NCBI GenBank assembly: GCA_934623545.1
Contig: CAKTVN010000067.1
Coordinates: forward strand, 1 to 7,884
Reading direction: 5' to 3'
Source of the DNA: an uncultured Oscillospiraceae bacterium
GTDB lineage: Bacteria; Bacillota; Clostridia; Oscillospirales; Oscillospiraceae
DNA: 7,884 bases
Positions within the stretch are counted from its first letter, which is position 1. Every line of letters begins with the position of its first letter. The translations under genes were made by a program, and so were the position numbers. The notes beneath the pieces are model-generated. The model searched no databases. It had not been told where the DNA came from and worked only from the letters and a program-made list of their open reading frames with translations. Below are positions 1 through 4,559 of this stretch, one piece after another.

Positions 1-103
1 CTACGGTCGCCCGCAAGGGCGTTCGGACTACGAACAGTGTAACGATAACGCGTAAAACGGAACAAAATGCTTTTTCGCGCGTCAGCGCTATTTCGCGTCC
101 AGC
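1..103. other. Non-coding hairpin-bearing stretch left of the structured repeat
   Basis: No convincing gene is seen. There is a stem CGCCC/GGGCG closed by a GCAA tetraloop (8-21) and, abutting it, GTTCG/CGAAC with a 5-base loop (21-35). Positions 34-38 (ACAGT) and 53-63 (TAAAACGGAAC) match, in the same order and orientation, ACAGT at 161-165 and TAAAAACGGAAC at 179-190 of the neighbouring repeat, so this may be a degenerate or partial earlier copy. An imperfect direct repeat of CGCGTC-AGCGC type sits at about 74-106. The left end is cut by the window, so an upstream gene's terminator region cannot be excluded. Confidence 0.5.
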
Positions 104-306
104 GCCTCTTTTTTGCATACTTTTTTCTGGCAAGACAGAAAAAAGTATGCCGCCGGAGGCACAGTTACAGTGTCGCTGTAAAAACGGAACCTCCGGTGAA
201 TCCGGAGAAAGCCTCCTGCGTCCTCCGGACGCAGTTCCCTCCGCGCCTCCGGCGCGGCAGTCCCCTGTGCCTTCGGCACAGATAGAGGGTCACCCCTCCG
301 GGGCAA
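104..306 (+). repeat. Structured hairpin-chain repeat, copy 1
   Basis: It begins with a 47-base block (104-150) identical to the reverse complement of 7838-7884. The block contains a perfect 15-bp stem (115-129 with 136-150; GCATACTTTTTTCTG arm, loop GCAAGA). Further stems follow: GCC/GGC with GGA loop (152-160), TACAG/CTGTA (166-180), CTCCGG/CCGGAG (191-207), CTGCGTCC/GGACGCAG (216-234), CCGCGCC/GGCGCGG (241-257), CTGTGCC/GGCACAG (265-281), CCCC/GGGG (293-303). Most later loops are TCC or TTC triloops. There is no open frame with a ribosome site, so this is a dispersed non-coding element (REP/MITE-like or a structured RNA). The right end is set where similarity to copy 2 ends, near GGGGCAAC. 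Confidence 0.85.
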
Positions 307-319
307 CAAAACGCAAACC

Positions 320-348
320 TTGGCGAATGCGCGAAAGTATGCTATACT
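320..348 (+). promoter_or_regulatory. Sigma-A-type promoter for the GH25 lysozyme gene
   Basis: A -35 box TTGGCG (320-325) is followed by a 17-base spacer and a -10 box TATACT (343-348). A start near 355 would give a leader of about 29 nt before the ATG at 384. The promoter starts within about 15 bases of the end of the hairpin repeat. Confidence 0.72.
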
Positions 349-383
349 ATAAAAGATTTTTGCTTCGGGCAAAGGAGTATGGC

Positions 384-1280
384 ATGAAACTGGAAAAGAA
401 AAAACGTGTGCGGCTGCTGCCGGTCTTTCTGTGCGTTGCTGTATTTTTTGCGCTCCTATGGGGCGCGGCGGAGCTCATCCGCCATCTGAGCCACTATGGC
501 GAGCAGACGACCGTCAATTCTCAGCCGGAGCAGACGGAGCCGGACGAGCAGCGGCAGGCGCCGTCGTTGGACGATCAGCCGCTCATCGATGGGCTCCCGG
601 CGAATCCATATCAGGCGGAAAACTTCGCGGAAAAGGGCGGCTTTGTCGTCTATACGGGCGAGGAGGACTGGAACACCGGCGTCGACGTCTCTTCCCATCA
701 GGGAGAGATCGACTGGGAAAAAGCCGCTGCGGACGGCGTGCAGTTTGCGATCATCCGGTTGGGCTATCGCGGCTACACCAAGGGCGAGATCGGGCTGGAC
801 CCCTATTTCCTGCGCAACATCGACGGCGCGCAGGCAGCCGGGCTGGACGTCGGCGTCTACTTCTTCTCACAGGCGATCAGCGAGGAGGAGGCGATCGAAG
901 AGGCGGAGTATGTGCTCAACTGGATCGAGGGCTATGAGCTGGACTACCCGATTTTCTTCGACTGGGAGGACATTCAGGCGGACGCCCGAACCGACGGGAT
1001 GGATATGCTGACGCTGACAGGCTGCGCTGCCGCGTTCTGCAAAACGATCGAGGATGCGGGCTACCGCGCGGGCGTCTACTTCAACCAGCGCTTCGGCTAC
1101 CAGGAGCTGAATCTGCTGAGCCTGCGGCAGTATATGTTCTGGCTGGCGGAATACAATCCCGCGCCAAGCTTTACATACGCCTTTGAGCTCTGGCAGTACA
1201 GCTGCGAGGGGCGGGTCGACGGGATCGATACGCCGGTCGATCTCAATATGAGTTTCATGCTTCCGCAAAAAGATAAGTAA
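384..1280 (+). CDS. Membrane-anchored GH25 lysozyme (muramidase)
   Basis: A 298-aa predicted peptidoglycan hydrolase that would cleave the MurNAc-beta-1,4-GlcNAc bond outside the membrane. The basic N-terminus (KLEKKKRVR) is followed by a hydrophobic segment at residues 11-28, either a signal anchor or an uncleaved signal. Residues 40-95 are a polar Gln/Glu/Pro-rich linker. The GH25 domain spans about 97-298: GVDVSSHQGEIDW (99-111) with D101, the strand IIRLGYRGY, GVYFFSQA (157-164), DYPIFFDWE (187-195) with the catalytic D193 and E195, and a C-terminal ELWQYS...GVDGIDTPVDLN with D286. All family hallmarks are present and the length is normal. ATG 384 is chosen because AAAGGAG (371-377) lies 6 bases upstream and the promoter -10 is at 343; longer in-frame starts would run through the hairpin repeat. 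It is monocistronic, convergent with the ABC operon. A role in wall turnover is likelier than phage lysis, as no holin or phage gene is nearby. Confidence 0.93.
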   Translation: MKLEKKKRVRLLPVFLCVAVFFALLWGAAELIRHLSHYGEQTTVNSQPEQTEPDEQRQAPSLDDQPLIDGLPANPYQAENFAEKGGFVVYTGEEDWNTGVDVSSHQGEIDWEKAAADGVQFAIIRLGYRGYTKGEIGLDPYFLRNIDGAQAAGLDVGVYFFSQAISEEEAIEEAEYVLNWIEGYELDYPIFFDWEDIQADARTDGMDMLTLTGCAAAFCKTIEDAGYRAGVYFNQRFGYQELNLLSLRQYMFWLAEYNPAPSFTYAFELWQYSCEGRVDGIDTPVDLNMSFMLPQKDK

Positions 1281-1372
1281 GAGTGAATAGTTAAAAAGCG
1301 TGGTGTGCCGCTTCGCGGCGCGAGCTTCATTTGCCGGCGGAGCCGGCATGAGGCATTGCTGTTACCGGATGC
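1281..1372. other. Convergent intergenic region with two triloop hairpins
   Basis: No gene is seen. There are two short perfect stems: GCCGC-TTC-GCGGC (1307-1319) and TGCCGGC-GGA-GCCGGCA (1332-1348). Their TTC and GGA triloops resemble those of the hairpin-chain repeat at 104-306, though the stem sequences differ. No T-run follows either one. Confidence 0.6.
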
Positions 1373-1409
1373 AAAACCGCGGCTGCGATAGGATCGCAGC
1401 CGCGGTTCG
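1373..1409. terminator. Convergent-gene intrinsic terminator, probably bidirectional
   Basis: A perfect 13-bp GC-rich stem, CCGCGGCTGCGAT (1377-1389) with ATCGCAGCCGCGG (1393-1405), has an AGG loop and is extended by two A-T pairs. On the minus strand it is followed by TTTT (1376-1373), and on the plus strand by the weaker TTCGTGTTTG. It lies between the lysozyme gene and the ABC ATPase gene and can stop both. Confidence 0.78.
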
Positions 1410-1429
1410 TGTTTGTTAGGGTGTATCTG

Positions 1430-1567
1430 AAAACCTTGTAGAGCTCGCCGCGCACGGCGGAATAAAATTTGAATCTATTGTGCGCGGAGGCGTATACTTC
1501 GCGCAAAACACTTTACGCGCCGCAAAACCAAATGTGAATCCAGTGAAGCGAATCGCGCTTGAGCGCT
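1430..1567. repeat. Degenerate intergenic repeat, copy A, beside the ABC operon end
   Basis: Block 1430-1462 (AAAACCTTGTAGAG..., then CGCCG-CGCA-CGGCG) matches 3157-3190 with few changes and one indel. Further on, the loop motif CAGTGAAGC (1541-1549) matches CAGCGAAGC (3217-3225) inside the hairpin of the second copy, but here the flanking arms are no longer inverted repeats. Stems GCGCG/CGCGC (1482-1486/1500-1504) and TCGCGCT/AGCGCGA (1553-1559/1570-1576) are also visible; the latter spans the ATPase stop codon. No gene is seen. Confidence 0.6.
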
Positions 1568-2305
1568 TTAGCGCGAGAGATAGCGCGTCAGGAACTCGCG
1601 TGTACGCGCTTCCTTCGGATCCTGGAAGATCTCCTCGGGGGCGGCATCCTCGACGATCACGCCGCCGTCCATGAAGATCACGCGGCTGGAGACGTCGCGG
1701 GCGAAGCCCATCTCGTGCGTGACGACGATCATGGTCAGTCCCGTTTTCGCGAGCTTTTGCATGACGTCGAGCACCTCGCCGACCATCTCGGGATCGAGTG
1801 CGGAGGTCGGCTCGTCGAAGAGAATGATGTCCGGATTCATCGCGAGCGTGCGCGCGATGGCGACGCGCTGCTTCTGACCGCCGGACAGCTGCGCCGGACG
1901 GGCGTTGAGGAACGCCGACATCCCGACGCGGGAGAGATAATCGCGCGCGATCTCCTCAGCCTCCTGCTTCCGGCGCCCGAGGACGGTCGTCTGCGGGCTG
2001 ACGCAGTTGGCAAGCACGTTCATGTTGTTGAAAAGATTGAACTGCTGGAAGACCATGCCGACGCGGGCGCGGTACTGCGAGAGAGTCGTCTCCTTGGAGG
2101 TGATGTCCTTACCTTCAAACAGGATCCGACCGCCGGTCGGCGTTTCGAGGAGGTTGATGCAGCGCAGCATCGTACTCTTGCCGGAGCCGGAGGAGCCGAT
2201 GACGCTGATGACATCGCCCTTTTCGACCGAGAAGTTGATGTCGCGCAGGACCTGATGGTCGCCGAAGCGCTTTTCCAGATGCTCCAGTCTCAGAATTTCT
2301 GCCAT
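1568..2305 (-). CDS. Amino-acid (probably lysine) ABC importer, ATP-binding protein
   Basis: A 245-aa cytoplasmic ATPase of the polar amino-acid (PAAT, GlnQ/HisP-like) family, which powers the importer as a dimer under the permease. All nucleotide-binding motifs are intact: Walker [10 protein letters not shown] (37-45), Q-loop in VFQQFNLF (85-92), signature LSGGQKQR (140-147), Walker B ILFDEP (161-166), D-loop SALD (168-171) and H-loop H197. Length is typical. The start at 2305 ([10 protein letters not shown]) is chosen over an in-frame ATG 57 bases upstream because it matches the family N-terminus and has AGGAGG at 2320-2315, 9 bases away. That ribosome site lies inside the end of the permease gene, whose stop is only 4 bases before this start, so translational coupling is likely. 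It is the third and last gene of the riboswitch-controlled operon. Lysine specificity is inferred from the leader; the ATPase sequence itself does not show it. Confidence 0.95.
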   Translation of the reverse strand: MAEILRLEHLEKRFGDHQVLRDINFSVEKGDVISVIGSSGSGKSTMLRCINLLETPTGGRILFEGKDITSKETTLSQYRARVGMVFQQFNLFNNMNVLANCVSPQTTVLGRRKQEAEEIARDYLSRVGMSAFLNARPAQLSGGQKQRVAIARTLAMNPDIILFDEPTSALDPEMVGEVLDVMQKLAKTGLTMIVVTHEMGFARDVSSRVIFMDGGVIVEDAAPEEIFQDPKEARTREFLTRYLSR

Positions 2306-2309
2306 GGTC

Positions 2310-3074
2310 TTACGCCTCCTTCCGAATGCGGATCTCTGCCTGTGAGTCGGAGCCCGAGCCACAGATGGTGTAATTGTCCGCGCCGTCCAGCTTCTTTTCC
2401 GCCAGACGCAGCAGCCGCGTGACGGTGAATGTCAGGATGAAGTACAGCACGCAGATAACGGCGTAGGTCTGGAAGGTCTGGAGGTTGATGCGCTTGATGA
2501 CGCCCGCCATGTAGTAAAGCTCCGTCACGCCGATGACGTTCAGGACGGAGGTGTCCTTGATGTTGATAACAAATTCGTTGCTGATGGACGGCAGGATGTT
2601 CCGCAGGACCTGCGGGATGACGACCTTGAGCATTGCCTGGCTGTGCGTCATGCCAACGGAGTACGCGCCCTCGAGCTGCCCTTTGTCAACGGAGATGATG
2701 CCGCCGCGGACGATCTCGGCCATATACGCGCCGGTGTTGATCGAGACGATGAACAGACCCGCCGGGATGAGGGGGAGCGTCGTGCCGTCGTTGAGGAAGG
2801 CGTAGCCCCAGTAGATGACCATTGCCTGGACCATCATCGGCGTGCCGCGGAAGATCTCGATGTAGACGGCGATGAGGGCGTTGAGCAGCTTGTGCAGCAC
2901 CCGCAGCACGGGATTTTTCGACTGCGGCGCGGTGCGGACAACGCCGGTCAGCAGACCGATGAGAAAGCCAGCCGCCGTGCCGACCAGTGCGATCAGCATC
3001 GTGTAGCCGACGCCCGTCAGCAGATAGGACCAGTATTTTGTGACGATCCCGAGCACTTCATTCCAAAATTCCAT
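2310..3074 (-). CDS. Amino-acid (probably lysine) ABC importer, permease
   Basis: A 254-aa membrane protein of the HisM/GlnP permease family (BPD_transp_1). Hydrophobic segments are visible at about residues 18-45, 62-95, 100-118, 175-195 and 200-220. The family motif FRGTP is at 75-79. The EAA loop that docks on the ATPase is [25 protein letters not shown] (135-155) with the conserved G141. No second permease gene is present, so a homodimer is likely. The start ATG (3074-3072) has GGAGG 5 bases upstream. The polar tail after residue 230 ([22 protein letters not shown]) is longer than usual and carries the next gene's ribosome site in its codons. It is separated from the binding-protein gene by 201 bases of hairpins, and is nearly contiguous with the ATPase gene. 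Confidence 0.94.
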   Translation of the reverse strand: MEFWNEVLGIVTKYWSYLLTGVGYTMLIALVGTAAGFLIGLLTGVVRTAPQSKNPVLRVLHKLLNALIAVYIEIFRGTPMMVQAMVIYWGYAFLNDGTTLPLIPAGLFIVSINTGAYMAEIVRGGIISVDKGQLEGAYSVGMTHSQAMLKVVIPQVLRNILPSISNEFVINIKDTSVLNVIGVTELYYMAGVIKRINLQTFQTYAVICVLYFILTFTVTRLLRLAEKKLDGADNYTICGSGSDSQAEIRIRKEA

Positions 3075-3131
3075 GATGACCTCCGTTCCTTACAATTTTG
3101 ACGCGCCATACAGCCGCGCAGAGGGTCCTGC

Positions 3132-3190
3132 GGGCGAGAAACCGCCCCAGACTGTCAAAACCTCGTAGACTTCCGCCGCGCACGGCGGAA
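3132..3190. repeat. Intergenic repeat, copy B, between binding-protein and permease genes
   Basis: Block 3157-3190 carries a perfect 8-bp stem TTCCGCCG/CGGCGGAA with a CGCA loop (3171-3190). It matches 1430-1462 across the AAAACCTYGTAGA part and the stem. An adjoining stem GGGCG/CGCCC lies at 3132-3147. Read on the minus strand, these lie in the mRNA between the two cistrons. A short frame across them (3249-3058, -) has no ribosome site and is not called. Confidence 0.65.
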
Positions 3191-3203
3191 AAATGCAGCT
3201 TGT

Positions 3204-3270
3204 TCAAACGGAAAACCAGCGAAGCGTTTTCCGTTTGAGAGGTTTTCAAAAAGAATTTTTTGAAAACCTC
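3204..3270 (-). other. Two abutting long stem-loops downstream of the binding-protein gene
   Basis: The first stem after the stop codon is a perfect 14 bp, GAGGTTTTCAAAAA with its complement (3239-3252/3257-3270), with a 4-base loop. The second abuts it: TCAAACGGAAAAC with GTTTTCCGTTTGA (3204-3216/3226-3238), 13 bp around CAGCGAAGC. Neither ends in a clear T-run outside the stem, so they are not textbook terminators. As known for some ABC operons, such structures can protect the upstream binding-protein message or reduce read-through, giving more binding protein than permease. That role here is inference. Confidence 0.7.
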
Positions 3271-3275
3271 AGGAA

Positions 3276-4148
3276 TTACTTCTTGATGATGACGACGAGG
3301 TTGCTGTTATAGTAGCAGTCGGTGAAGTCGACTTCCTTCGCGCGCTCTGCCGTGGGGCTCATGCCGGCGATGATGGCGTCCACTGCGCCGGACTGAACGG
3401 CGGGGATCAGCGAATCCCAAACGTAGGAGTAGACCTCAAGCGCCATGCCGAGCTCGGCTGCGATGTACTTTGCGACCTGAACGTCATAGCCGTTGGCGTA
3501 CATATCGTTCTGACCCTGAATGGGGACCGCGCCGTTGGCGTCGGTGGTCTGCGTCCAGTTGAACGGAGCGTAGGCGCATTCCATCGCGATCTTCAGCGTG
3601 CCATTCGAGGTATCGGTCGAGTCAGAGACGAGGACGGGCGCGTTGGATGCCTGCGTGTCGGGGTCGGCGCTGATCGAGACGATCTGGGACATCAGGGACT
3701 TGCGGGTCTCGGCGGAGATGCCGGCGAGGACCTCGTTGACCTTCGCGACCATGTCGGAGCCGGTCTGGAAGGCAACGGCGATGCCGGTCTCTTCGTCGGT
3801 GGCGGTGAAGCCGGTGTCGTTGTTCACGAAGGGCAGGAAGGTGAGCGTATCGTCCTTGCCGCAGACCTCAAACGCCGTGGGCTCTTCGGCAACGTAGCCG
3901 TCGATGGCGCCGGACTTGAGGGCGTTGAGCAGATCGGTGAAATCGGCGAAATCCTTCTTGGTGATGCCGTCGACCTGATCGAGCACTTCAAGATGGAAGG
4001 TGCCGGTCTGCGCGCCGATGGTCGCGCCCTTGAGATCGGCGATGGTCTTTGCATTCTTCAGATCGACCTTCTGACGGCCGCCGCAGCCCGCGAGCGCAGC
4101 GCACAGCAGTACACATACCAGAACGACGGAAATAATTCTTCTACTCAT
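3276..4148 (-). CDS. Lysine-type ABC substrate-binding lipoprotein with circularly permuted SBP domain
   Basis: A 290-aa lipoprotein. Signal peptide residues 1-21 end in the lipobox LAGC, with C22 as the lipidated residue. The SBP_bac_3 fold is present but in swapped order. Residues about 30-162 are the normal C-terminal half: ADLKGATIGAQTGTF (37-51), LKSGAIDGYVAEEPTAF (77-93), ETGIAVAFQTGSDMVAKVNE (120-139). A Ser/Thr/Asp-rich linker follows (163-183). Residues 184-290 are the normal N-terminal half: TLKIAMECAYAPFNW, GYDVQVAKYIAAELGM, WDSLIPAVQSGAVDAIIAGM, SPTAERAKEVDFTDCYYNSN, ending LVVIIKK-stop. The halves together total one full domain. R269 matches the carboxylate-binding Arg of LAO/HisJ-type proteins, and E88 the position of their ammonium-binding Asp. 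The start at 4148 has AGGAGG (4162-4157) 8 bases upstream. It is the first gene of the lysine-riboswitch operon. Lysine binding is inferred from that leader. Confidence 0.93.
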   Translation of the reverse strand: MSRRIISVVLVCVLLCAALAGCGGRQKVDLKNAKTIADLKGATIGAQTGTFHLEVLDQVDGITKKDFADFTDLLNALKSGAIDGYVAEEPTAFEVCGKDDTLTFLPFVNNDTGFTATDEETGIAVAFQTGSDMVAKVNEVLAGISAETRKSLMSQIVSISADPDTQASNAPVLVSDSTDTSNGTLKIAMECAYAPFNWTQTTDANGAVPIQGQNDMYANGYDVQVAKYIAAELGMALEVYSYVWDSLIPAVQSGAVDAIIAGMSPTAERAKEVDFTDCYYNSNLVVIIKK

Positions 4149-4190
4149 TTTGTTTTCCTCCTGTAAAGTCTTTGCGGTGTTTGTTCGTGC

Positions 4191-4227
4191 AAAAAAGAAC
4201 GGTCAAAGCCAAGTGCTTCGACCGTTC
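4191..4227 (-). terminator. Riboswitch expression-platform terminator
   Basis: On the minus strand, GAACGGUCGAAGC (4227-4215) pairs with GCUUUGACCGUUC (4209-4197) as 13 bp with one G-U pair, loop ACUUG, followed by six U (4196-4191). It lies between the lysine aptamer and the binding-protein start. AGCACU (4217-4212), part of its 5' arm and loop, can instead pair with AGUGCU (4273-4268), the 3' strand of aptamer P1. That alternative gives the antiterminator. Confidence 0.93.
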
Positions 4228-4261
4228 AAAAGAATCTGTAAAGAGAAACCTGTCACAAATC

Positions 4262-4431
4262 GAATATAGCACTCCGCAAAAATATTGCGACAGTCGAATG
4301 GATGTTCTCCAGACGCCCAACGGTCCAGCGCTCAAACGCTTTTCCATTTCGGCGAAGCTCCCTTTCTCTGCTCTTTGTCGGCTTATGAGCGCCTGAAAGC
4401 AGGTACTGATGATCTTCGCGCCTCTATATCT
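4262..4431 (-). promoter_or_regulatory. Lysine riboswitch aptamer (L box)
   Basis: Recognised by sequence and fold. P1 pairs GAUAUAG (4430-4424) with CUAUAUU (4269-4263). Next come GAGGCGCGAAG and the AGUA of the loop-E-like motif (4407-4404). P2 closes as GGCG with CGCC (4422-4419/4354-4351), and contains CUGCU/AGCAG. The conserved core AAAGGGAGCUUCGCCGAAA lies at about 4365-4347. P3 is AGCG/CGCU (4340-4327), and its loop UGAG can kiss CUCA of L2 (4389-4386). P4 is UGGA/UCCA (4311-4299) with GUC/GAC, and P5 is CGCAA/UUGCG (4289-4275). The five-way junction is complete. Known L boxes repress lysine synthesis and transport genes when lysine is bound; here the terminator layout implies transcriptional OFF control of the ABC importer. 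Confidence 0.95.
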
Positions 4432-4458
4432 CTGTGTTTTGACTGTTCAGTTTTGCCA

Positions 4459-4478
4459 AATCATTCGGCTGAATGATT
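4459..4478 (-). promoter_or_regulatory. 8-bp inverted repeat at the 5' end of the lysine-operon transcript
   Basis: AATCATTC (4459-4466) and GAATGATT (4471-4478) form a perfect inverted repeat around GGCT, starting within a few bases of the expected transcription start near 4481. It is outside the aptamer. It could be a 5' stabilising hairpin or an operator for a dimeric regulator; the sequence does not decide. Confidence 0.55.
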
Positions 4479-4487
4479 CGTGCCCTT

Positions 4488-4515
4488 ATCATAGCACGCG
4501 ATTTGCGTTTGTCAA
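4488..4515 (-). promoter_or_regulatory. Strong sigma-A promoter of the lysine ABC operon
   Basis: A consensus -35 TTGACA (4515-4510), a 16-base spacer and a -10 TATGAT (4493-4488) preceded by TG-C, an extended -10. Transcription would start near 4481 and give a leader of about 330 nt holding the riboswitch. Confidence 0.88.
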
Positions 4516-4518
4516 GAG

Positions 4519-4544
4519 GCTTTTTGAAAAATAGTACAAAAAGC
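4519..4544 (-). other. A/T-rich inverted repeat after the symporter gene
   Basis: GCTTTTTG (4519-4526) and CAAAAAGC (4537-4544) flank a 10-base A-rich loop, 15 bases past the symporter stop. No T-run lies beyond the stem, so it is at best a weak terminator. It ends just upstream of the -35 box of the lysine operon, so some read-through into that operon is possible. Confidence 0.4.
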
Positions 4545-4559
4545 GAGAAGAAATTTTGG

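Noticed and set aside
190..303. CRISPR-like array, because of the 24-base spacing
   Set aside because: The constant core is only 7 bases, the variable parts are self-complementary stems rather than spacers, and no cas gene is nearby.
147..383. 79-codon N-terminal extension of the lysozyme
   Set aside because: It would translate the hairpin repeat and lies largely upstream of the promoter -10. AAAGGAG 6 bases before ATG 384, with a signal anchor directly after it, marks the real start.
1559..2422. Plus-strand frame of 287 codons over the ATPase gene
   Set aside because: The minus-strand product has every ABC ATPase motif; this frame is its shadow and has no family signature.
3136..3158. Internal promoter for the permease, from TTGACA at 3158-3153 (-)
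   Set aside because: No AT-rich -10 follows at 16-18 bases; that position is GC-rich.
3058..3249. 63-codon minus-strand frame between binding-protein and permease genes
   Set aside because: It has no ribosome site, is made mostly of repeat hairpins, and overlaps the permease start.
3276..4148. Binding-protein gene as a tandem two-domain SBP or a pseudogene
   Set aside because: Its length allows only one domain, each half occurs once, the frame is unbroken, and start and stop signals are normal. No leftover half is seen in the flanking 3075-3275 or 4149-4190.
4261..4440. T-box leader, suggested by UGGACC at 4326-4321
   Set aside because: UGGACC lacks the extra base of the UGGNACC T-box motif and is about 100 nt from the terminator. 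It instead follows P3 inside a complete lysine-riboswitch fold.
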